Shown: positions 1-8,979, counted from the stretch's first letter. The stretch is DNA of 34,984 nt from JBCCFX01 sp039029515 (GCA_039029515.1 JBCCFX010000008.1:1-34984), one strand, 5' to 3'. The notes: a model not told the origin generated them from the sequence alone. Numbers and translations: made by a program.

Positions 1-1
1 C

Positions 2-952
2 GCTTCGCTGTCGGCCGAAGAAAGGGACGTTATCGATTTTGCGATGGAGCAGGTGCGTAAGTTCGCTCAGCTTCAGCGTGATTCGATGCTTGAAATTGAA
101 GTGGAAACGATGCCGGGGGTTATTTTGGGTCACAAGCATATCCCTGTCAATCGGGCCGGCTGCTACATCCCGGGCGGTCGGTTTACCCATGTCGCTTCAG
201 CGCAGATGAGCATCCTCACGGCGAAGGTCGCCGGGGTGGAAACGGTTATCGGCTGTACGCCACCTAAGAATGGGGAAATCCCAAAAGCGACAGTGGCGGC
301 GATGGCGTTGGCAGGTGCGGACGAGATCCACATTATTGGTGGAATACAGGCGGTGGCACGGATGGCGCTGGGCACAGAAACACTTGAAGCGGTTGACATG
401 ATCGTAGGGCCAGGGAATGCCTATGTCGCTGAAGCGAAACGTCAGCTTTATGGCATAGTTGGGATCGACTTACAGGCTGGTCCGACAGAAGTTCTGGTCG
501 TGGCGGATGACACGGCCGATGCGGAGATGGTTGCTACCGATTTGTTAGGTCAAGCGGAACATGGACCAAATTCTCCAGCGGTTTTAATTACGACGAGTGA
601 AAAATTAGCCAAAGAAACTGAGGTTGAAATTGCTAAACAGCTTGAGACACTGCCAACGGCTGAATTTGCTAGGCCAGCTTGGCACGATTATGGCCAAATC
701 ATTTTGGTTGATGATTTAGCCGAAGCGGTCGTTGAAGCGGACAAAGTGGCTAGCGAACATGTGCAAATCATGACGGCCGATGATGACTATTTTCTAAACA
801 ACATGAAAAACTATGGGGCGCTCTTTCTGGGTCCCCGTACCAATGTCGCTTATGGGGATAAGGCGATTGGGACCGCAGCGCAATCCCGGGGCGATCGACG
901 ACTCATTCCACCCGATCGCATTGGTGCAACGGATGGACTATCTGACCGATGA
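2..952 (+). CDS. hisD: Histidinol dehydrogenase family protein, partial at 5' end and broken at 3' end
   Basis: The reading frame is open from the window edge, so the start lies upstream. The family is clear: GRFTHVASAQMSILTAKVAG, the VGPGNAYVAEAKRQ nucleotide-binding stretch, the zinc-ligand motif GQAEHG, and the catalytic Glu-His in ASEHVQIM. HisD oxidises L-histidinol to histidine in two NAD-dependent steps; related members (HpsN type) oxidise sulfopropanediol, and I cannot tell which this is. Similarity ends at GDKAIGT, near base 874, where the family normally continues into a TNHTLPT-like stretch and a C-terminal zinc-binding His. The frame then runs through unrelated codons to a TGA at 950-952, so the last zinc ligand is missing. 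Codons such as TTA, ATT and AAA are commoner here than in the rest of the window. Non-functional as it stands, or an assembly join. Confidence 0.85.
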   Translation, partial: ASLSAEERDVIDFAMEQVRKFAQLQRDSMLEIEVETMPGVILGHKHIPVNRAGCYIPGGRFTHVASAQMSILTAKVAGVETVIGCTPPKNGEIPKATVAAMALAGADEIHIIGGIQAVARMALGTETLEAVDMIVGPGNAYVAEAKRQLYGIVGIDLQAGPTEVLVVADDTADAEMVATDLLGQAEHGPNSPAVLITTSEKLAKETEVEIAKQLETLPTAEFARPAWHDYGQIILVDDLAEAVVEADKVASEHVQIMTADDDYFLNNMKNYGALFLGPRTNVAYGDKAIGTAAQSRGDRRLIPPDRIGATDGLSDR

Positions 953-1661
953 TGCGCGGTACGCGATTCCTGAGCGGCGCATCGATGTGCCGCATATTGC
1001 GGCATTGCCGCCAATCACGGTGCCGGATCAGGAACAGGTGCTGATCCTCGATGGCCATCTCGATTGCCTTCGCGTCATGAACGAGCAGTTCCGCGTGCCG
1101 AATGGCCCGTTGACCATCGAGTGCTGGTTCAATGCGGAGTCGTTTGGTGATCGCGTTGGTTTGATCGCAAAGACCGAGTACTCGGAGTATGGCATCTTTG
1201 TCAGTGACGGCCGGCCGAACTTCAGCATTCATCTGGATGGTCGATACGCCGAAGCGCAGTCGGCCGATTCGATGCTCCGTACGGATGTCTGGCATCACAT
1301 TGCCGGTGTCTACGACGAGCAGGAAGTTCGACTCTATGTGGATGGTCAGTTGATCGACACTGTCCGGCGCGCAGGCCGACGAACGCCGAATCGTCTCCCG
1401 ATCTTCATCGGCGCTGATGTCGATCGGCATGGTCAGCCGACTTCGTTCTTTGACGGCGCGATCGATGCCGTCCGCGTGTCGACAACAGCGCGGTATGACG
1501 GCGATTCATTCGTGCCGGCGCGCCGATTGGAGACCGATGACCACACGCAGATCCTGCTGAACATGGATGCGCGGGTCGGACCGTGGGTGTATGACAACTC
1601 CACGAATCATGCACACGCACTGATCGAAGGTGATACTCGAATTCAATCGCCGACGCGATGA
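876..1661 (+). CDS. LamG/concanavalin-A-like domain exoprotein, 3' fragment
   Basis: This frame continues from the break in hisD, in a different phase, and has no convincing start of its own; ATGs at 813 and 933 are in frame but 813 lies inside hisD sequence. The protein has a LamG-like jelly-roll: LTIECWFNAESFGDRVGLIA, then WHHIAGVYDEQEVRLYVDGQ and FFDGAIDAVRVSTTARY, which are the usual beta-sandwich strands of this family. Such domains sit at the C-terminus of many planctomycete secreted proteins and bind carbohydrate or other ligands. The N-terminal, possibly enzymatic, part is absent. The stop codon (1659-1661) directly abuts the stop codon of the convergent gene at 1662. Family assignment is firm at fold level; function unknown. 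Confidence 0.75.
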   Translation, partial: QRNPGAIDDSFHPIALVQRMDYLTDDARYAIPERRIDVPHIAALPPITVPDQEQVLILDGHLDCLRVMNEQFRVPNGPLTIECWFNAESFGDRVGLIAKTEYSEYGIFVSDGRPNFSIHLDGRYAEAQSADSMLRTDVWHHIAGVYDEQEVRLYVDGQLIDTVRRAGRRTPNRLPIFIGADVDRHGQPTSFFDGAIDAVRVSTTARYDGDSFVPARRLETDDHTQILLNMDARVGPWVYDNSTNHAHALIEGDTRIQSPTR

Positions 1662-4600
1662 CTATTCAATGCGGTCACCAGCGTCGCGATCGCCTTCTTC
1701 CTCGTCGAACATCTCGAGCAGTTCAAGCTGTTCATCGTACTGTTCGCCCCAGAGCTCAACATCGGGATACGTCGGATCACCGATGACATGGACAGATGTG
1801 ACGAGCCGTTCATTGTCGATTTCGAGCACCACACCGTAATGGCCAGGTTCGACACGCGGCCCGACGCGGCGGCGCGAACCGGGTCGACGGCGTTCGCGCA
1901 GATCCCAGTTCACGGAATTGACGCCGGCATTTCGAGGCGCATCGAGTTCACGAATGACGCGCCCGGTTGCATCAGTGATGGTGAGGCGCGATGTGGTGGC
2001 TCCGCGCGGCAGCGCGTACTGAATCGTGGCGACTTGCCCCGGATTCGTGCCGGTGAATCGACGGATGTTCGTGCCACGCGATGGCATCGACCGCCAGTAG
2101 TACACATCAGCCGTGTCGAACAGCGTCGGCTCATCGTCGCGGATGACGCCCGCCGACAGTTGCCGCAACATCGTCGCGTCCATCACCCAGATGCTGCGGC
2201 CATGCGTCCCGACAATGATGTCATTCAGCGTTTCGTGCTGTGCGATTTCATGCACGGCGACGGTCGGCAGGTTGGTGTTCAGGCTCGTCCATGTCGTCCC
2301 GGCATCGATCGAAACCCACGCACCGAATTCCGTTCCCATATAGAGGATATTCGGATTCGTACGGTCTTCGCGCAACACGCGCGTCGAGCCGGCATCCGCC
2401 GGTAGGTGCGTGGTCAACGATGCCCATGACTGCCCGTAATCGTTCGATACGAATGCGTACGGTGCATCATCATTGGATCGATGTGCATCGAACGTCACAT
2501 AGACGCGTTTCGGCTGGTAACGCGATGCCTCCAGCGAACTGACGTGGAATCGGCCCGGCAACAGCGTGGCGATGTCCATACCGGCGTTGGCGTCGTCTTC
2601 GCTCTCGTCCGCATCATCGTTGTCCACGACCATCGGGCTGCGCGTCCCGCTGAAGTCGAAGTCAAACATGCCGCCGAATGCGAGCACGCCGGTGATCGAG
2701 TCGTCCTTGATGGTGCCTTCAGCTTCAAACGTGCCTTGCTGGCCGGCGAAGACGAACGTCAACTTCGATTTCTCGCGATCGAACTTGCCCTCGGAGATGT
2801 TGTCATCGTTGAACTCAGATGTCAGTCGCCCCGAAACGGTGTCGTCATCGTTAAGCGTCAGCGTCAGCGTGAAGCCACCCTGATCTGCGGGAATCATCTC
2901 GCCGGTCGCCTTGGCAGACCAGATGCCGGTGACGGGATCGTCAGTCGGTTCGGCGTCGGCAGACTCTTCTGCTGAAGCTTCTTCTGCGGGATCGCTCGCC
3001 GCAGCGTCGTCGGCGTCTGCCGTCTCTTCGGTCTCCTCGGTCGCATCGTCTTCATCATTGGCGAGAGCGAATAAGTCGATCCATGTCGCGCCGCCATCGC
3101 GCGTCATCACAAGGCCGCCATCATCAGTGCCCGCGTACAACACGTTTGCGTCGAGTGCCGATTCGGCAAAGGCCGTTGCGCTGCCACGATCCGTTGGTGT
3201 GATTTCCGGCGAGATCGGAACGAGTCCATTCCCGCGGTCGAGCGATCGGAAGACATAGTTGCCTGCGGTGTAATAGATCTTCGAGTTGTGTTGAGACAGC
3301 TTGAACGGCGTCTTCCAATTGAAGCGATACCGTTCACCGTTCTGTGGGCGCGGACGCATGAAACCGCGATCGCCGGTGCGCAGGTTGACGCGACCAAGGC
3401 CACCGTTCTGCGATTCGTAGTACACAAGATCGGGATCAGCGGGATCCGCGAGACAGAGGAAGCCATCGCCGCCACCGACACGGAACCAATCTTCATTGAT
3501 CGTGCCGCCGGATCGACCGCGCGCTGGTGCGCCCCATGATCCGTTGTCCTGCAGGCCGCCATACACGCGGTAATCAATGCGGTTGTCGACGGTCACGTGA
3601 TAGAACTGGCCGATCGCGAAGCGATTCACGTGATCCCAGGTTTCCATGCGATCGTGCGTGATGTAGATGCCGCCGTCGTTGCCAAGAATGATGTGTCGTC
3701 CGTCGTTCGGATTGACCCACATCGCATGGTGGTCGACATGGACGCCGCCACTGCCTCCGTCGCCGGTGAACGTCTCGCCGCCATCGCTCGATCGGTACAG
3801 CGATACACCCAGGACGAACATGTGCTGATCATCGCTCGGGTCGACCCGAATCTGGCTGAAATACATCGGGCGTGGGTTTACGGAGTTGATGCGCGTCCAC
3901 GTGTCGCCACCATCGGTGGATTTGTACACGCCGCCGTACTCATGACCGTCATCACCCTGTTGATCCTGAATGTTCTCAATCTGCCCACCGAGTCGACCGC
4001 GGAACGGTGACCGATCCGATTGTCCGCGTCGGCGCGCGGGTTGATCCTCCGCATCTTCATCCTCTTCTTCCGCGCCCGGACGGTCGCCGAACGTCAGATC
4101 GAGCGCGACCGGTTCACGTTCACGCACGACTTCGATGCGCACAGCATCACCGGCGGTGTGCCGTCGGATCTCCGCGAGAAGTTCCTGGTACGACAGGATC
4201 ATGGAATCATCAATCCGCAGCACGATGTCGCCTTCTTCAAGACCAGCGGCTTCAGCAGGTCCGTCTTCGGTGACTTCGGTCAGGCGTGCTCCGAGCTCCG
4301 CGTTTTCGCCTCGAACGCCCATGTACGCAGCGTTTTCCGCTTCGCTGCCGATCATCTCGGATTCAACGACCGCGTAAATCGTGTCGGGGTCGGCATCGTA
4401 ATAATCAAGACCGATGCGCCCGAGAATCCCGGTCGGCAGTCCTTCGGTGAGTGCATCCCATGTCTCACCGCCATCGGTGGTGCGGTACATGCCGCTGCCT
4501 TCACCCCATTTGACGGCGGGGTCGTTCGTGTCGAACTCATCGCGCTGCCGTTCGTACGTGGCCACGATCAACGTGTCGGGATCATTGGGGTGCATCTGTA

Positions 4601-5204
4601 CATCAATGACGCCCGTACGGTCATCGAGAAACAGGCTGTGTTCCCAGGTCTCGCCGCCATCGGTTGATTTGAACACGCCGCGTTGTTCGTTCGGTCCCCA
4701 GAGTCGGCCGAGCGCGCCGACGTAGACGATGTTGGGATCTTCCGGGTGCACCTGAATTCGCCCGATCTGAAACGACTCGTCGAGTCCCATGTGTGTCCAC
4801 GAATCGCCGCCATCGGTCGACTTGTACACGCCGTTGCCCCACGACACGCTGTTGCGCGGATTCGACTCGCCGGTGCCGACGTAGAGGATGTTCGGATCGC
4901 TCTGGGCGACGCAGACAGCACCGATGGACACGACCTTTTCGCGGTCGAATTGGTGCGTGAACGATGTGCCGTTGTTGGTCGTCTTGAGAAGTCCGCCTGA
5001 AGCGGTCGCGGCCCACCAGATCGTCGGATCAGCTTCATAGACGGCGAGGTCCACGATTCGACCGCTCATGTTCGCGGGGCCGATGCTCCGCCAGGTCAGT
5101 TCCTTCGCCCATGCATCGGGACGTGCGGGATCCGGGGCGTCGTTTGCAATCGTGACGCCGGCCGTGAGTGCGAGGAACGCGAATCCAGTCATGAATGACC
5201 GCAT
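1662..5204 (-). CDS. Secreted Asp-box (BNR/sortilin-like) repeat protein with internal PDZ domain
   Basis: About 1180 residues. I start at the ATG at 5204 because it opens a signal peptide (MRSFMTGFAFLALTAGVTIAN) and is preceded by AGGAGA; an upstream in-frame start at 5258 would add an unlikely 18 residues. Asp-box repeats (S/T-x-D-x-G-x-x-W/F) recur through the chain, for example STDGGDSW, STDGGETW, TTDGGETW, TRDGGATW and SIDAGTTW, indicating a sortilin/VPS10-like multi-blade propeller. A PDZ domain (about residues 292-375; PAEAAGLEEGDIVLRIDD) interrupts it, followed by a charged linker. A second insert at about 716-875 is an acidic Glu/Asp/Ala linker plus a roughly 100-residue beta-rich domain (TGIWSAKATG... 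to ...FDFDFSGTRSP). Relatives are often annotated as glycosyl hydrolases, but I see no evidence for that activity here. Likely periplasmic or exported; substrate unknown. Confidence 0.85.
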   Translation of the reverse strand: MRSFMTGFAFLALTAGVTIANDAPDPARPDAWAKELTWRSIGPANMSGRIVDLAVYEADPTIWWAATASGGLLKTTNNGTSFTHQFDREKVVSIGAVCVAQSDPNILYVGTGESNPRNSVSWGNGVYKSTDGGDSWTHMGLDESFQIGRIQVHPEDPNIVYVGALGRLWGPNEQRGVFKSTDGGETWEHSLFLDDRTGVIDVQMHPNDPDTLIVATYERQRDEFDTNDPAVKWGEGSGMYRTTDGGETWDALTEGLPTGILGRIGLDYYDADPDTIYAVVESEMIGSEAENAAYMGVRGENAELGARLTEVTEDGPAEAAGLEEGDIVLRIDDSMILSYQELLAEIRRHTAGDAVRIEVVREREPVALDLTFGDRPGAEEEDEDAEDQPARRRGQSDRSPFRGRLGGQIENIQDQQGDDGHEYGGVYKSTDGGDTWTRINSVNPRPMYFSQIRVDPSDDQHMFVLGVSLYRSSDGGETFTGDGGSGGVHVDHHAMWVNPNDGRHIILGNDGGIYITHDRMETWDHVNRFAIGQFYHVTVDNRIDYRVYGGLQDNGSWGAPARGRSGGTINEDWFRVGGGDGFLCLADPADPDLVYYESQNGGLGRVNLRTGDRGFMRPRPQNGERYRFNWKTPFKLSQHNSKIYYTAGNYVFRSLDRGNGLVPISPEITPTDRGSATAFAESALDANVLYAGTDDGGLVMTRDGGATWIDLFALANDEDDATEETEETADADDAAASDPAEEASAEESADAEPTDDPVTGIWSAKATGEMIPADQGGFTLTLTLNDDDTVSGRLTSEFNDDNISEGKFDREKSKLTFVFAGQQGTFEAEGTIKDDSITGVLAFGGMFDFDFSGTRSPMVVDNDDADESEDDANAGMDIATLLPGRFHVSSLEASRYQPKRVYVTFDAHRSNDDAPYAFVSNDYGQSWASLTTHLPADAGSTRVLREDRTNPNILYMGTEFGAWVSIDAGTTWTSLNTNLPTVAVHEIAQHETLNDIIVGTHGRSIWVMDATMLRQLSAGVIRDDEPTLFDTADVYYWRSMPSRGTNIRRFTGTNPGQVATIQYALPRGATTSRLTITDATGRVIRELDAPRNAGVNSVNWDLRERRRPGSRRRVGPRVEPGHYGVVLEIDNERLVTSVHVIGDPTYPDVELWGEQYDEQLELLEMFDEEEGDRDAGDRIE

Positions 5205-5539
5205 GGGGAGTCTTCTCCTGTCTCCGAACTTGCCTGTTTCGCCTGTCTTGACGGGCACAAGGGCATTCGCCCGCCGGTAAGGTCAACCCTACTCCGCGAG
5301 ACCGGTTGCAGGAAGAATCAGGTCATTGATTTTCGCCTAAGGCATCGCTGTCGATGGGATTACAACCTGGCCCGCGGCCCGCCCTATTCGTCGAACCAAT
5401 GACAAAAGTCGATGTGGCGCGTCAGAATACGGTGCCGGCCGCATCAGACCTTGATGTTGCGGACGCGGAGCCTTGGGGCTACTACAGCAGCAGTGGGTAC
5501 CGCGACGCCGATCACCGGCGTCTCAGGGAGGAATCAACC
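5205..5539. other. Divergent intergenic region
   Basis: About 335 bases separate the two divergently transcribed exported-protein genes. No RNA gene is recognisable. The reading frame of the downstream gene is open back to 5354, but that extension lacks a ribosome-binding site and would bury the signal peptide. The clearest element is a hairpin directly before the downstream ribosome-binding site, listed separately. I found no convincing paired -35/-10 for either direction. Confidence 0.5.
5504..5522 (+). promoter_or_regulatory. 5'-UTR hairpin before the ribosome-binding site
   Basis: GACGCCG-ATCAC-CGGCGTC is a perfect 7-bp stem with a 5-nt loop. It ends a few bases before the strong ribosome-binding site AGGGAGGAA and the GTG start at 5540. 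Such a hairpin could set accessibility or stability of the mRNA 5' end. No function is demonstrated. Confidence 0.4.
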
Positions 5540-7315
5540 GTGAATACGAGGCAGAACACGATGACGCGCTTTCGTCGACGAACCGGATTCCTTGTGGCGG
5601 GGGCCGCGAGCGGCCTGCTGCTCGCATCGCCAGCACTGGCGCAGAGCCAGTCGTGGAGCGTCGATCGCAGAATCGATGATGGCACCGGCGAAGAGGTGAC
5701 GTACTCGTCCTACTACTCCATGCCAGACTTCACCGAGCTGCGCACACCCGATTTCCTGCGCAGCGATCTGCCAACGTTTGAGAAGTCACTGCAGTTGAGC
5801 GCACCGCAGGTCACAGCGGTTGGCCATGTGCTGGATCAATACCTGCTCGACTTCGATGCCATGGTGCGCAAGCATCTCTCTGACATGCCCAAGGTGCCCG
5901 GCATGTACTTCGCGAACGATGACATGGGTGCGCTTGATCCGGATGCACCCGAAGCGAACAACTTCGCGTTCGGTGAGCCCGGCGAAGATGGACAAGGCAA
6001 TCTCGGCGCAATCATCGACAGCATCGTGTCGGAAGCTGGCGGCGGCGATGTCGACATCGATGCCGGCCCGACCGAAGTCGGCGTGGTCATGACGATTGGC
6101 GCATTCGGCCCCGAGGGCGAGGGTGGTGGCGCGGTCGAGGTTGGCCCGGGCGGCGCGGTCATCGCCGAACCCGGCGTCATGATCGCGGTCGATGGCGGTG
6201 GTGACTTCGAGATGACCGAAGAAATGCAGAAAGCACTGCAGGAAGCCGCACAGCAGATGGCGGAAGATCTGCAGAGGCAGCTGGAAGAAGGCGACAGTGA
6301 GATGGCGTTCGTGGTCGGCGGCGGTCCGCCGGTCGACATCGAAGAACACGAGCGCCGCATGGTCGAGATCGAAAAGCGTTCGGAAGCGCTGAAGTCAGAC
6401 AAGGCTGCGCTGCGTGATGAATTCGTTCGCAACGTCCAGGCATTGCTCGCCGAGAACCAGCTCGAACGCTGGCCTTCACTCGAACGCGTGTTGACCCGCA
6501 AGAAGACGCTGCCGGATTCCCGTCTCGACGGCGAAAATGTCGATCTCATTGCATTAGTCGAAGACATGAAGTTGCCCGCATCGCAGCTCGATCAGCTTGA
6601 AGAACATCTGATGGCGTATGAGCTCGCGCTGGATGATGTTCTGCGTCGCCGCAACGCATTCCTGAGCGAAGCGCAGCAGCAGGTCGATGAATACCTCCAG
6701 ACCAGCGCGTACGACGATGCACTCGAAGTGGTGGATCGTGCGACGCGTTTGCGACTCGCCGTTCGAGATACGACACGAACACACGCGCAGATCATTGCAC
6801 AGTCAATGGACGCAGATGCGGCATCGGAGTTCGAAACGCTGATCGATCGTCAGACCTATCCACGACTGCACCGCCGAGGCATTGCCGAGCGGTCGTTTGA
6901 TCGTGCGCTGGAGCTCGACGGCCTTGATGATGAGACCATGGCGAACATGCTCGCACTCCGTGAAGCGTTCGATGTGGATTGTGCGACGATCGATGGCGAG
7001 ATTCGGCGCGCGATTCTCGAGCATCAGCCGCGCGAGTCACGTCGCATGATCGAAAGCATGGCCGCAGCCAGTTCGCCGGACGGCGATCAGATGTTCGAGT
7101 TCTTCCCCGGCAGCCGCGATGGCGACCCGATTCGGGAAGCGTACGCACGTCGCCGAGCACTCGAGCAGCGGCACGTCGAGACGCTTCACAGCATGCTCAC
7201 GCCGGATCAGGTCGCAGAACTTCCGAAGATTCCGACGGAACGGTCCGGTCCCATCATCTTCAGTACAGGGTCGACACCGATGAACGTTGAGATCATCAAC
7301 GGCGGTGAGAACTGA
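5540..7315 (+). CDS. Secreted protein with helical repeats, function unknown
   Basis: 591 residues from the GTG at 5540, chosen because AGGGAGGAA lies 6 nt upstream and a signal peptide follows at once (RRRTGFLVAGAASGLLLASP, ending ALAQ). I do not recognise the family. The mature part has an amphipathic helical segment (SLQLSAPQVTAVGHVLDQYL), then a Gly/Glu-rich low-complexity stretch, then a Glu/Gln-rich predicted coiled coil (EEMQKALQEAAQQMAEDLQR). Further segments resemble the first (DMKLPASQLDQLEEHLMAYE; LELDGLDDETMANMLALREA), so the chain may hold three copies of a repeat of the type hydrophobic-x-L...Q/M...L..Y/R...D. No catalytic motif is evident. A strong terminator follows. Probably a planctomycete-specific periplasmic protein. 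Confidence 0.75.
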   Translation: MNTRQNTMTRFRRRTGFLVAGAASGLLLASPALAQSQSWSVDRRIDDGTGEEVTYSSYYSMPDFTELRTPDFLRSDLPTFEKSLQLSAPQVTAVGHVLDQYLLDFDAMVRKHLSDMPKVPGMYFANDDMGALDPDAPEANNFAFGEPGEDGQGNLGAIIDSIVSEAGGGDVDIDAGPTEVGVVMTIGAFGPEGEGGGAVEVGPGGAVIAEPGVMIAVDGGGDFEMTEEMQKALQEAAQQMAEDLQRQLEEGDSEMAFVVGGGPPVDIEEHERRMVEIEKRSEALKSDKAALRDEFVRNVQALLAENQLERWPSLERVLTRKKTLPDSRLDGENVDLIALVEDMKLPASQLDQLEEHLMAYELALDDVLRRRNAFLSEAQQQVDEYLQTSAYDDALEVVDRATRLRLAVRDTTRTHAQIIAQSMDADAASEFETLIDRQTYPRLHRRGIAERSFDRALELDGLDDETMANMLALREAFDVDCATIDGEIRRAILEHQPRESRRMIESMAAASSPDGDQMFEFFPGSRDGDPIREAYARRRALEQRHVETLHSMLTPDQVAELPKIPTERSGPIIFSTGSTPMNVEIINGGEN

Positions 7316-7349
7316 TCTGAATCGCTCCTGCATCGCGATATTTCCCCAC

Positions 7350-7386
7350 ACGGGCGTTCGTCCTTCACGGATGGACGCCCGTTTTT
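7350..7386 (+). terminator. Rho-independent terminator
   Basis: ACGGGCGTTCGTCC pairs with GGATGGACGCCCGT across a short TTCAC loop (a few G-U or mismatched positions) and is followed directly by TTTTT. It lies 34 bases after the stop of the secreted helical protein. Confidence 0.85.
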
Positions 7387-7537
7387 CGTGGCTGTGGACG
7401 CACCTGGCTGGGTCGGGTTTGGGTGAATCCGAGACGCCGTCGGATGCGAAATCGTGTTGATCGCAGTGCTTGGCGGATTGCGATGCGTCCCGGACGCGGC
7501 GGGGAACGAGTTTTCGGACGTTTGACGGAGTGGCACG

Positions 7538-8524
7538 ATGGCATCGAAGCCGACAATCGGCTCGCCTCGATGGATGTATTGGGTGCTGACCCTCGCGGGG
7601 ATCTACAACCTCGTCTGGGGCACGGTGGTCATTCTGTTCCCGCTATCCATGTTCCGCATCATGGGCCTGCCGGAACCGACCTATCCATCCATCTGGCAAT
7701 GCGTCGGGATGATCGTCGGCGTGTACGGCGTGGGCTATCTCATCGCCGCCCGCGATCCGATGACGCACTACCCGATCGTCCTCGTGGGCTTCCTCGGCAA
7801 GCTGTTCGGCCCGATCGGCGTCGCGATGACGGCCGCCCGCGGCGAACTGCCGTGGACATTCGTCTGGATCAATCTCACCAACGATCTGGTCTGGCTGATT
7901 CCGTTCGGCATCATCCTGTGGACCGCCTTCAAGGTGCGCATGACCGTGCCGGAACCGACTCCGCTCGGCCGCACGCCGGCGGAAGCGATGTCCCGTGCAA
8001 CAACGAACACCGGCGCAACGCTTCTTGATCTCTCACAGAAGTCGAAGGTGATGGTCGTGTTCCTGCGTCACGCAGGCTGTACGTTCTGCCGGGAAGCGCT
8101 GGCTGACCTGAAGGAGCGTCGTGACACGCTCGCCGAAGAACGCGTGCAGCTCGTGATCGTCCATATGAGTGATGACGAGAAAGCGGGTCCGTGGCTCGAG
8201 TCGTTCGGCATGGATGATGTTCCGCGTATCAGCGATCCGACGTGTGCGCTGTATCGATCGTTTGGTCTGCAGCGTGGCTCGCTCACACAGCTGTTCGGCC
8301 CGAAGGTCGTCTGGCGTGGCATGACCGCGTTCCTGCGTGGCCATGGCCTGGGCACACTCGATGGCGATGGCTTCCAGATGCCGGGCGTATTTGTGATCCG
8401 TCACGGGAAGATCATCGAATCATTCAAGCATGCGACCGCGGGTGATCGACCTGACTATGTCGACATCGCCTGTGCGGATGGCACGTGCGGGATGTCGGCG
8501 GATGTGAGTCCATCGACCTCGTGA
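7538..8524 (+). CDS. Membrane domain-peroxiredoxin/thioredoxin-like fusion protein
   Basis: 328 residues; ATG at 7538 with GGAG 8 nt upstream. The N-terminal ~135 residues contain four hydrophobic segments (about 13-34, 50-71, 79-98, 108-131) with few charges, typical of an inner-membrane four-helix domain. After a linker, residues ~155-320 form a thioredoxin-fold domain of the AhpC/TSA or PRXL2-like type, with VMVVFLRHAGCTFCREALAD carrying Cys181-x-x-Cys184 and a later cis-Pro-like MPGVFVIRHGKI strand. The C-terminus adds ACADGTC, two more cysteines. Predicted role is thiol-based redox chemistry next to the membrane, possibly peroxide or disulfide reduction. The next gene begins inside its stop codon, so the two are probably co-translated. 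Domain calls are from motifs only. Confidence 0.75.
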   Translation: MASKPTIGSPRWMYWVLTLAGIYNLVWGTVVILFPLSMFRIMGLPEPTYPSIWQCVGMIVGVYGVGYLIAARDPMTHYPIVLVGFLGKLFGPIGVAMTAARGELPWTFVWINLTNDLVWLIPFGIILWTAFKVRMTVPEPTPLGRTPAEAMSRATTNTGATLLDLSQKSKVMVVFLRHAGCTFCREALADLKERRDTLAEERVQLVIVHMSDDEKAGPWLESFGMDDVPRISDPTCALYRSFGLQRGSLTQLFGPKVVWRGMTAFLRGHGLGTLDGDGFQMPGVFVIRHGKIIESFKHATAGDRPDYVDIACADGTCGMSADVSPSTS

Positions 8525-8943
8525 CGCTTCTGCTTGCCTGTCATCTCATTGCCACCGTCATGATGACGGGGCTGATCTGGTTCGTGCAGGTCGTGCACTA
8601 CCCGCTGTTCTCGCGCGTGGGTGAAGACTGGTTTGTGCGCTACGAAGCGGATCACACCCGACTGACGACGTACGTCGTCGCACCGTGCATGTTCGTGGAG
8701 CTGATCACCGCCGGTCTGCTGGTGTTTCTCGCGCCGGAGGGCATTGCGACGTGGTTGCTCTGGACGGGCATTGCGCTGGTCGGCGTGAACTGGTTCTCGA
8801 CGGCGTTCATCCAGGTTCCGTGTCACAACAAGCTCGGCGCGGGGTTTGATGAAGCGACGTGGCGTCGATTGGTGAACACGAACTGGATTCGCACGTTCGC
8901 ATGGTCCGCCCGCGCGGTGATCGCCGTGATGATGGTGGTGTAG
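8521..8943 (+). CDS. Small four-helix integral membrane protein
   Basis: 140 residues from GTG at 8521, which overlaps the previous stop in a GTGA arrangement typical of translational coupling; an in-frame ATG at 8485 would give a longer overlap and a less hydrophobic start. Four hydrophobic segments are visible, the first LLLACHLIATVMMTGLIWFV and the last around AVIAVMMVV at the C-terminus. A conserved-looking WFVQVVHYPLF motif follows helix 1. I do not know a function. Coupling to the membrane-peroxiredoxin gene suggests that the two products act in the same membrane complex or pathway. Confidence 0.7.
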   Translation: MTLLLACHLIATVMMTGLIWFVQVVHYPLFSRVGEDWFVRYEADHTRLTTYVVAPCMFVELITAGLLVFLAPEGIATWLLWTGIALVGVNWFSTAFIQVPCHNKLGAGFDEATWRRLVNTNWIRTFAWSARAVIAVMMVV

Positions 8944-8979
8944 GGAAGGCAGTCGGCAGGTGGCAGATGGAGAGTCGTT

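Noticed and set aside
5354..5539. 62-codon N-terminal extension of the secreted helical protein
   Set aside because: It would place the signal peptide internally, and the strong ribosome-binding site at 5526-5534 serves the GTG at 5540.
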